This document shows, in pieces, positions 1-6,010 of a DNA stretch of 64,000 nt; the stretch's first letter is position 1, and each line of letters begins with the position of its first letter. A program made the position numbers and the translations under genes. The DNA is from Planctomycetota bacterium (GTDB taxonomy: Bacteria > Planctomycetota > UBA1135 > GCA-002686595). The DNA is taken from assembly GCA_026692665.1 (NCBI GenBank), contig JAPLOF010000053.1, positions 43,217 to 107,216 of the forward strand, written 5' to 3'. The notes beneath the pieces are model-generated. The model saw nothing but the letters and a program-made list of their open reading frames with translations, was not told the DNA's origin and searched no databases.

Positions 1-27
1 GCACCACAACGCACGCTTCGACGCCGG

Positions 28-1368
28 ATGACTCCATCCGACCGGGAGCCCCCGACCCGCACGCCGACCGAGGCGGACGGGTCGGTGCGTTTCCGGGCCG
101 CGCGTTCGCGTTCCGACTCGTCACGTCCCGCCCCCACCCGACACGCCTTCGTCCGCGGAGCCGCCGCCGTGATCCTCGCCCTCATCGATTTCGAGACGAC
201 AGTTCAGGGAGTCGCCGACCGCGAGTGGTTCGGGAACCCCGTGTCGACCTGGATCCGCGCGGCCATCGTGCTGATCGCGACGTTCCTCGCGCTCGGCCTC
301 GCGAAGCGCCTGATCGTGGCGCGGCTCGCGGCGGTCGCGGCCCGCACCGAGACGGAGCTCGACGACCTGATCATCGATCTGGTCAAGCGCACGAAGCGCT
401 GGTTCCTGTTCCTGGTCGCCCTCTACGTCGCGCACCACTTCATCACGTGGCCGATGCCCGACCTCGACGCGGACGGCAAGGCCGGCGCGATCAGCGTGTG
501 GGAGAAGCGCATCGGCCAGGTGCTCAGCATAGGCACCTGGATCCAGGTCGGATTGTGGGGACGAGGAGTCCTCCAGTACGGCATCCAGCGCATGGTGCGC
601 GGTCGCGGACCTGACGATGCGGCCAGCACGATGGGCGTCACCGTCCTCGGGTTCATCGGATCGCTCGTGCTGTGGACCCTGATCCTGCTCCAGGGCCTGG
701 ACTCGATCGGGGTTCCCGTCACCTCGCTGATCGCCAGCCTCGGAGTCGGCGGCATCGCGGTCGCTCTCGCGGCGCAGAACGTCCTGGGCGACCTGTTCGC
801 GTCGATCGCGATCCTGCTCGACAAGCCGTTCGTCGTCGGCGACGGCATCCAGGTCGGCGACTTCAACGGCTCCGTCGAGAAGATCGGCGTCAAGACGACG
901 CGTCTGCGCAGCGTGAACGGCGAGGAGATCGTCATGGGCAACAGCGACCTGATCTCGAGCCGCATCCGCAACTTCAAGCGCCTGCAGGAGCGCCGCGTCA
1001 TCACGCAGATCGGCGTCGAGTACGACACGCCGGTCGAGCAGGTCGCGGCGATCCCGTCGATGCTCAAGGAGATCGTGTCGCGCGTGCCCGACACGCGCTT
1101 CGACCGCGCGCACTTCACGGGTTTCGGCGACTCGGCGCTGAAGTTCGAGCTCGTGTACTTCGCGCAGAAGCTCGACTACGGATCGATGATGGACATGCAG
1201 CAGGCCGTGAACCTGGAGATCCTGCGCCGGTTCGAAGCCGAGAGGATCCAGTTCGCGTTCCCGACGCAGACGATGCGCGTCGTCCCGTCGGGCGCGCCGA
1301 CCGCGCTCGGGGGACCGGGCAGCGGTCCGCACGGCACGATCACGGTCGGATCGTCGGGCGGCAGCTGA
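28..1368 (+). CDS. MscS-family mechanosensitive ion channel
   Basis: The product (446 aa) is a small-conductance mechanosensitive channel of the inner membrane, expected to release solutes on osmotic downshock. A polar N-terminal stretch of about 40 residues is followed by hydrophobic segments near residues 44-56, 76-95, 125-140 and 203-223. The pore helix is clear at about 232-262, with the Gly/Ala-rich run SLGVGGIAVALAAQNVLGD. It is followed by the family's beta domain (KPFVVGDGIQVGDFNGSVEKI, split here at residues 266-285). The C-terminal tail is short and Gly/Ser-rich. The ATG at 28 is the first in-frame start visible; with only 27 upstream bases in the window a further upstream start cannot be excluded. 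It is convergent with the rsmG operon. Family assignment is firm; which MscS subfamily is not clear. Confidence 0.92.
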   Translation: MTPSDREPPTRTPTEADGSVRFRAARSRSDSSRPAPTRHAFVRGAAAVILALIDFETTVQGVADREWFGNPVSTWIRAAIVLIATFLALGLAKRLIVARLAAVAARTETELDDLIIDLVKRTKRWFLFLVALYVAHHFITWPMPDLDADGKAGAISVWEKRIGQVLSIGTWIQVGLWGRGVLQYGIQRMVRGRGPDDAASTMGVTVLGFIGSLVLWTLILLQGLDSIGVPVTSLIASLGVGGIAVALAAQNVLGDLFASIAILLDKPFVVGDGIQVGDFNGSVEKIGVKTTRLRSVNGEEIVMGNSDLISSRIRNFKRLQERRVITQIGVEYDTPVEQVAAIPSMLKEIVSRVPDTRFDRAHFTGFGDSALKFELVYFAQKLDYGSMMDMQQAVNLEILRRFEAERIQFAFPTQTMRVVPSGAPTALGGPGSGPHGTITVGSSGGS

Positions 1369-1468
1369 AATCCCGGCCGCTCGGAGTCCGTGGAGAATTC
1401 CCGAGCTCTCGCTCCGCGAATCGGCGCAAGCCGAGTCCGGGTGCGCGTGGGAGCGCCCGAGCCCGCGC

Positions 1469-1576
1469 TCAGAACGAGTTGTCGTCGGGGTAGTGGGCGA
1501 TCGCGATCACGAGGATCACCACGACCATCACGACGACGCCGATCCCGACCCAACCGATCAGCCCGAGGGCGACCAT
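1469..1576 (-). CDS. 35-residue single-span membrane protein coupled to rsmG
   Basis: This short reading frame encodes one hydrophobic helix (residues 2-26, Val/Ile/Gly-rich, e.g. VVVMVVVILVIAIA) and the polar tail HYPDDNSF. Its ATG shares its A with the TGA stop of rsmG (TGATG), an arrangement typical of translational coupling. I do not recognise a family. Support comes from the coupling, the uninterrupted membrane segment and the lack of any competing gene. Against it are its size and the fact that Val/Ile/Gly-rich short frames can arise by chance. It would be a bitopic inner-membrane microprotein if real. Confidence 0.55.
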   Translation of the reverse strand: MVALGLIGWVGIGVVVMVVVILVIAIAHYPDDNSF

Positions 1577-2550
1577 CAGCGTCCCTGACCGCCCGGCGCA
1601 CGGTAGATCAGGACCGCTCGCTCGCCCATCTCGCCCGGCAGCCGGTGCTCGCACACGGTGTCGAGCTTGAAGCCGAGGCGCTCGGCCTCGCGCTCGGCGG
1701 CGCGCACTTCGCGCGACCACGACGGCCCCTTGAGCATGACGAGGTCCTTCAGCGCATGCCGCACCTTGCGCAGCGTGCGCACGTTCTCGCGCACGGAGCT
1801 CACGGCGCGCATCAGCACGACGTCGGCCGGGGCCCGCGCCAGGTGATCCTCGCCGCGCGCCCACACCGCCTTCACGTTCTTCGTTCCGAGCTTCGCGATC
1901 GCCGCCTCGAGGAAGTCCACGCGCTTGCGCGTGGAGTCGAGCACCGTCATCCGCGTCTCCCGCTCCGCCATCGCGATCGGAAGCCCGGGGAACCCGGCGC
2001 CGGAGCCCAGGTCGAGCACCGCCTTGCCGAAGAGCGGCACGTACTGCGTCACCCGCCACGAGTCGAGGTAGTGCTTGGCCGCCATTTCCCGCGGCTCGAC
2101 GATGGCCGTGAGGTTGACCTCGCGATTCTGTTCCTGCAGGAAGCGGGCGTGCAGCGCATACGCGTCGAGGACGCGCGGCTCGATGTCCATCCCCTGGAAG
2201 GCCCACTCGAGCGCGGCGCGCAACTCGTCGAGGCTCGAGACGAGCGACTCCGGCCGGCCAGCCAGGTCGTCGACCTCGACCGCGGCTTCGGGCTCCCCGG
2301 CGATCGCTTCGTCCGGCGCGCCGCGCTCGGGTTCGTCCTGCCCCGCGCCCGCGGGTTGGTCCTGCACCGCGCCCGCGGGTTGGCCCTGCACCGCGCCCGC
2401 GGGTTGGCCCTGCGCCGCGCCCGCGGGCTCGCCGGCCGGGACACGGCCGGCGTCCGTCGACCCCGCCGGCGTCGGCGCGGCGGACGTCGTCGGCTTGTCG
2501 TCGGGATCCGGATCTCCGGGACCGGTCCCCCGTCGGGCTCTCTTGGGCAT
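1576..2550 (-). CDS. rsmG: 16S rRNA (guanine-N7) methyltransferase RsmG with long N-terminal extension
   Basis: RsmG (GidB) methylates N7 of G527 in 16S rRNA using SAM. The C-terminal ~210 of 324 residues match the family: REVNLTAIVEPREMAAKHYL, the SAM motif VLDLGSGAGFPGLPIA, then TVLDSTRKRVDFLE and VLMRAVSS. Normal RsmG proteins are about 200-240 aa. Here about 105 extra N-terminal residues are Pro/Ala/Gln/Glu-rich and contain four tandem copies of an 8-residue unit (QPAGAVQG type). The extension is acidic and probably disordered. The ATG at 2550 is the only good start, but the catalytic core would also be complete from an undetected internal start. A tiny membrane protein overlaps its stop. 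Confidence 0.93.
   Translation of the reverse strand: MPKRARRGTGPGDPDPDDKPTTSAAPTPAGSTDAGRVPAGEPAGAAQGQPAGAVQGQPAGAVQDQPAGAGQDEPERGAPDEAIAGEPEAAVEVDDLAGRPESLVSSLDELRAALEWAFQGMDIEPRVLDAYALHARFLQEQNREVNLTAIVEPREMAAKHYLDSWRVTQYVPLFGKAVLDLGSGAGFPGLPIAMAERETRMTVLDSTRKRVDFLEAAIAKLGTKNVKAVWARGEDHLARAPADVVLMRAVSSVRENVRTLRKVRHALKDLVMLKGPSWSREVRAAEREAERLGFKLDTVCEHRLPGEMGERAVLIYRAPGGQGR
2341..2434. repeat. 24-bp tandem repeat (about four units) inside rsmG
   Basis: Units at 2341-2364, 2365-2388, 2389-2412 and a diverged fourth unit at 2413-2434 share the core CCGCGCCCGCGGGTTGG. Units two and three are identical. The period is a multiple of three, so copy-number change keeps the rsmG frame and only alters the length of its disordered N-terminal tail. 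Confidence 0.9.
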
Positions 2551-2647
2551 CGAGCGGGCCTGTTCTGCGGGCCTGTCGCGGACAGGGCGGCGGGGACTTG
2601 GATCGGCGAGGGAGGGCGGGTCGTTCGGCGCGCGAACGGCCGTGGAC

Positions 2648-2724
2648 TGGCAGGCCAGGAAGGATTCGAACCTTCAACCTACTGATTTGGAATCAGTCGC
2701 TCTAACCGTTGGAGCTACTGGCCT
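2648..2724 (-). tRNA. tRNA-Trp (anticodon CCA)
   Basis: The minus strand folds into a complete cloverleaf. The acceptor stem is AGGCCAG/CTGGCCT (7 bp), the anticodon stem ACTGA/TCAGT with loop TTCCAAA, placing CCA at the anticodon, and the T stem GAAGG/CCTTC with loop TTCGAAT. Discriminator G and a genomically encoded CCA end follow at 2651-2648. It reads tryptophan UGG codons. It lies alone between rsmG and pcnB, transcribed away from pcnB. Confidence 0.97.
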
Positions 2725-2739
2725 GCGCGAAGGCCGGGG

Positions 2740-2768
2740 AGATTACTCCGCGCGCGCGACGAGGACAA
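2740..2768 (-). promoter_or_regulatory. promoter of tRNA-Trp
   Basis: On the minus strand -35 TTGTCC (2768-2763) and -10 TAATCT (2745-2740) are separated by exactly 17 bp. The predicted start lies a few bases before the tRNA 5' end at 2724. This is one of three classical housekeeping promoters I can see in the window. Confidence 0.7.
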
Positions 2769-2801
2769 GGCGGCCAGTAGGCTGCCGTGCTGTCCGATCG
2801 C

Positions 2802-2807
2802 TACAGT
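2802..2807 (+). promoter_or_regulatory. -10 hexamer TACAGT directly before pcnB
   Basis: TACAGT ends 11 bases before the pcnB ATG, so a normally spaced transcription start would fall only a few bases from the start codon. No Shine-Dalgarno is visible and no TTGACA-like -35 sits 17 bp upstream. Confidence 0.45.
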
Positions 2808-2818
2808 GCCCCACGTCG

Positions 2819-4243
2819 ATGACCCACCGCTCTTCCCCGTCCTCTCACGAATCCTCCGCGCCCGGCCCCGAGCCGCGGGCGCTTCCCACGGGGCAGGGCC
2901 CCCGCGTCCTGTCCGCCGATTCGATCCCGCGTGACGCGCTGGACGCGGATGCGCTGCGGGTCGTCGCGCGGCTCGAGCGCGAGGGCTTCGAGGCCTACCT
3001 GGTGGGCGGATGCGTCCGCGACCTGCTCGTCGGTCGTACGCCCAAGGACTTCGACGTCGCGACGAGCGCGCACCCGCGCCAGATCAAGCGGCTGTTCCGC
3101 AACGCGCGCGTGATCGGCCGGCGCTTCAAGCTCGTGCACGTCGTCTACGGCCAGCACATCGTCGAGACCGCGACGTTCCGCAGCGATCCGCTCTCGACCG
3201 AGGCCGAGTCGGAGTTGGGCGGGAGTGCCGCGGAAGAACCCGAGGAGCACACGCGCGAGGCGCTGGACGACCTCCTGATCACCGAGGACAACGAGTTCGG
3301 CACCGCGGAGCAGGACGCCCGCCGGCGCGACTTCACGGTGAACGGACTGTTCCTCGACCCGATGCGCAACGTCATCCTCGACTACGTCGGCGGGATCGAC
3401 GATCTCGAGCGCAACGTCCTGCGCACGATCGGCGACCCGCGCAAGCGGATGGCCGAGGACCCGGTGCGGATCCTGCGCGCGATCAAGTTCGCGACGCGCC
3501 TCGGCTTCCGCATCGACGAACGCACGTGGGAGGCGATGATCGACAACGCGCCGCGCCTCGCGCGCTCGGCTCCGCCGCGCGTGCTCGAGGAAATCCTGCG
3601 CCTCATGCGCAGCGGCACGGCGCTGGGCTCGTTCCGCATGCTGCGCGCTTGCGGAGCCCTGAGTGTCGTGCTGCCCGCGGTCGATCAGTTCCTCGGCGAC
3701 CCCGACGACGCCGCGGCGCAGCCGCGCGCCGAGACGTTCTGGCGCCTGCTGGAGGCGCTCGACAGCGACGTGCACCAGGGGTTCCTGCCCACGACCGCCG
3801 TCTGCATCGCGCTGCTCTACCTGCGCATCATCGAGCGCGAGGCCGATCCCGCGACACGCGAGGGCCCGGGCGTGCCGCCCGATCTCCTGACGGTCACGGG
3901 CGAAGTGCTCGAGCCGATCGCGTTCCAGACGCGGCTGCCGCGCAAGGACACGGCGCGCGCGCAGCGGATCGTGTTCCAGCAGCGGCGCTTCACGCAGGTC
4001 GCGACGAAACGGTTCCGGCCGCTCCTCTTCCTGCGCAGCGAGGACTTCCCCGAAGCCCTGGAGCTCTTCCGCCTGCGCGTGTCCGCGCGCGGTCAGGGCT
4101 GGGATCTCTACGAAGGCTGGCGCGACCGCTACCGGCGCCTCCTGTCCGCTCCGCCGAGCGAGGTCGAGGCCGAATTCGGCCCCGATGCCGGCCCTGCCCC
4201 GCGCCGCCGAAGGCGCCGTGGGCGCCGCCCCCCGCCGGCCTGA
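2819..4243 (+). CDS. pcnB: poly(A) polymerase / tRNA nucleotidyltransferase family protein (PcnB type)
   Basis: This class II nucleotidyltransferase (474 aa from ATG 2819) is predicted to add 3' A tails to RNA. The head domain has the catalytic signature VGGCVRDLLVGRTPKDFDVA with the DxD pair. The motif TEDNEFGTAEQDARRRDFTVN is closer to bacterial poly(A) polymerase than to CCA-adding enzymes. It is followed by DYVGGIDDLE and RMAEDPVRILRAIKFATRLG (helical neck). The C-terminus ends in an Arg-rich tail ([13 protein letters not shown]), as in E. coli PcnB. A CCA-adding role is less likely because tRNA-Trp next door encodes its own CCA. The reading frame is open far upstream, but family homology starts only after residue 30 of this start. 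Confidence 0.9.
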   Translation: MTHRSSPSSHESSAPGPEPRALPTGQGPRVLSADSIPRDALDADALRVVARLEREGFEAYLVGGCVRDLLVGRTPKDFDVATSAHPRQIKRLFRNARVIGRRFKLVHVVYGQHIVETATFRSDPLSTEAESELGGSAAEEPEEHTREALDDLLITEDNEFGTAEQDARRRDFTVNGLFLDPMRNVILDYVGGIDDLERNVLRTIGDPRKRMAEDPVRILRAIKFATRLGFRIDERTWEAMIDNAPRLARSAPPRVLEEILRLMRSGTALGSFRMLRACGALSVVLPAVDQFLGDPDDAAAQPRAETFWRLLEALDSDVHQGFLPTTAVCIALLYLRIIEREADPATREGPGVPPDLLTVTGEVLEPIAFQTRLPRKDTARAQRIVFQQRRFTQVATKRFRPLLFLRSEDFPEALELFRLRVSARGQGWDLYEGWRDRYRRLLSAPPSEVEAEFGPDAGPAPRRRRRRGRRPPPA

Positions 4244-4349
4244 TCCGGGCCACTCCGGAAGCCGACGCTCGGCCCTGCGGCCGGCCCGCGATTTCTTCTC
4301 CCCGTCCTCCGCCCGGAAGCAGGGGTAGATTTCGACCGGTTCGGATGGT

Positions 4350-4484
4350 GCACGACCTTCCGGGGACGCCGACAGACCTTCGAGGCCCATGGGACCGGGT
4401 GCGCCGCGGCAATGCGGTGGCTGCGGTGCGCGAGAAGCCCGGTGAAGGTGTGTGGCTGGCGCCCCCGCGCGGGGAAGGTCGTGC
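4350..4484. ncRNA. candidate structured RNA: 135-nt rod-like fold
   Basis: Between the convergent ends of pcnB and the BatD-like gene, the sequence folds into one long rod. P1 is 12 perfect bp (4350-4361 with 4473-4484). P2 is GGGG and CGCC (4362-4365, 4367-4370) with 4458-4465. P3 is ACCTTC (4376-4381) with 4444-4449. P4 is ACCGGG (4394-4399) with 4438-4443. P5 is 8 bp (4400-4407 with 4423-4430), capped by a small stem-loop. Internal loops lie at 4382-4393, 4431-4437, 4450-4457 and 4466-4472. A TAGATT hexamer at 4326-4331 could be a plus-strand -10. Size and shape recall 6S RNA, but I recognise no diagnostic 6S, SRP, RNase P or tmRNA motif. The strand is undecided; plus is favoured by the hexamer. 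Confidence 0.5.
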
Positions 4485-4514
4485 CCTTCGCCCAGGAGAC
4501 TGGACGAGCCGCCA

Positions 4515-4544
4515 GGCCGGCGGGGTGAAACTCCCCGTCCGGCC
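4515..4544. terminator. GC-rich hairpin, possible bidirectional terminator
   Basis: GGCCGG-C-GGGG (4515-4525) pairs with CCCC-G-CCGGCC (4533-4544, one bulged T) around the loop TGAAACT. There is no U-tract on either side. It could end the candidate RNA on the plus strand or the BatD-like transcript on the minus strand. Confidence 0.4.
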
Positions 4545-4572
4545 CGGCCCCTAACCCCCAGGGGGCGGTTCC

Positions 4573-5808
4573 TCAGGCGGAACCGCTCCCTGTTCTCTTT
4601 CCCTGGGAGCGGAGACGCCAGACCGCCCACCCGCCGAGTGCGAGCGCCAGGCCGAGCCCCCCGAGCAGGAGCGCGGCTCGCAGGCCGAAGCGCGCTGGGG
4701 CCGGTACGAGCGAGTTCGGCGTCCCCGGCTCGCCGGGGGGCAGGTCGATCGGGAGCGTCTCCACGACCTGGTAGCGGCCGGGAGGCCGGGGGTCGAAGAA
4801 CGAAAGTGGGATCGCCGGGATGCGGCGAGCATCCGGGGAGCGGCGCTCGAGATCGAATGTCAGCCGACGCCGCGCGTGCCCGCGGTCGTCGAGCACCCCG
4901 AGAACTCCGAAGCCCGGAAAGCTCGCGGCGTCCGGCGCGAGCACGTCCGCGAGATCCCCATCGCCCTGGATCGTGAGCACGACGCGCCCGGCACGACGGG
5001 GCTCGCCCGCCGGCCAATCGGCTTGCGCCTCGATCTGGAAGTTCCCCACCGCGCCGTGGAAGCCCGGGGGCCGGCCCGCATCGGGCAGCGGCGCGACGGC
5101 GATCTCGAGGTCGCGTCCCGCGACGAAGGCGTCGCAGCGCTCGGTCGGCGTGCGGCCGTTCACGAAATCGTCGGTGAAGCCCAGTCCGTGGGCGAAGTGC
5201 AACCGCGGCCCCTCGAGGCGCAAGATCCCGCTCGAGCGCTCGACGCGGCGGACTTCGAGAGCGAAGACGCGGAACGCCCGGCCGTTCACGATCCGATCGG
5301 GCTGGCGTCGCGCGTGCGCGATCCGGTCGTTGCGCGCGATCGTGACCCGCTCCTCGGGCCCGATCGTCACGAAGGCGCGAGTCAGCGCCAGGGAGTCGGC
5401 ATCGTCGAGCCAGGGAGCCTCGATCTGCACGGGCACGTCGAGCGGCCGGCGAAAGAGCGGGATCACGTTCTCCGCGAGGAACACCGCGTCGAAACCGAAG
5501 CGCGTCTCGATCGCGAGCAGCTCGCCGACGAACCCGGTCTCGTGCGCCGCGCTGACCTCCACGAAGACTCGGCCCTGGCTGGTCTCGTCCCGCGCACCGG
5601 CCGACCCCGAGAGCCACTCCACGGGCGCGAGGACCTCGCCGTCCAGGGACACCGATCCGGCGGGCAGGGACGTCGGCCGCGAGCCCGTCTGCGGATCGGC
5701 CGCCCAGCCGTGCGCGGCGAGGACCAGGATTGCGATCAGGAGCGCGACCGGGACGACCGCCGCGGATCGGGCCGCGCGCGCGCGGGTCGGACGCAGGACG
5801 GCGCGCAC
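4573..5808 (-). CDS. BatD-like membrane protein
   Basis: The product (411 aa from GTG 5808) has an N-terminal signal/anchor helix (AAVVPVALLIAILVLAAHGW, about residues 15-34), a beta-rich periplasmic region and a C-terminal membrane helix (ALLLGGLGLALALGGWAVW) with a short cytoplasmic tail. VFVEVSAAHETGFVGELLAI and FVNGRTPTERCDAF resemble the BatD (oxygen tolerance) family, whose members normally work beside MoxR and BatA/B. None of those partners is adjacent, so its role here is open. The reading frame stays open upstream, but 5808 is the last start that leaves the signal helix intact; no clear ribosome site precedes it. A 14-codon frame (5860-5816) ends 7 bases before this GTG. Confidence 0.7.
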   Translation of the reverse strand: MRAVLRPTRARAARSAAVVPVALLIAILVLAAHGWAADPQTGSRPTSLPAGSVSLDGEVLAPVEWLSGSAGARDETSQGRVFVEVSAAHETGFVGELLAIETRFGFDAVFLAENVIPLFRRPLDVPVQIEAPWLDDADSLALTRAFVTIGPEERVTIARNDRIAHARRQPDRIVNGRAFRVFALEVRRVERSSGILRLEGPRLHFAHGLGFTDDFVNGRTPTERCDAFVAGRDLEIAVAPLPDAGRPPGFHGAVGNFQIEAQADWPAGEPRRAGRVVLTIQGDGDLADVLAPDAASFPGFGVLGVLDDRGHARRRLTFDLERRSPDARRIPAIPLSFFDPRPPGRYQVVETLPIDLPPGEPGTPNSLVPAPARFGLRAALLLGGLGLALALGGWAVWRLRSQGKRTGSGSA

Positions 5809-6010
5809 GGACGGCCTAGACGCGCGAGGCGGACGGAAGGGGCGCCGCGGGGGACGACATGGGGCTCTTTGTAGTGGAAGTCCTGTCGGCAGACTACCGG
5901 CCACTACTGCGCACTGCAGCGCACTCCAGCCCGCTCCTCGCGACTCCCTCACGCTCCGGCTACGGTGATCCGGAATCCAAGACGCCCTCCCCGCCGGAGC
6001 CTCACGCGCC

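Noticed and set aside
2341..2434. The 24-bp repeats as a possible minisatellite or CRISPR-like array
   Set aside because: The units are contiguous without spacers and in frame with rsmG, so they are a coding repeat.
3990..4412. Minus-strand open frame across the candidate RNA
   Set aside because: It is antisense to the pcnB C-terminus, has no recognisable motif, and ignores the paired structure of the gap.
4397..4512. Cobalamin-riboswitch-like words (CGGTGAAG, CCCCCGC, GGGGAAGG, CAGGAGAC) on the plus strand
   Set aside because: The words occur in the right order, but the segment between CCCCGC and GGGAAGG is missing, no plus-strand gene follows, and the 12-bp outer helix of the rod fold would block them.
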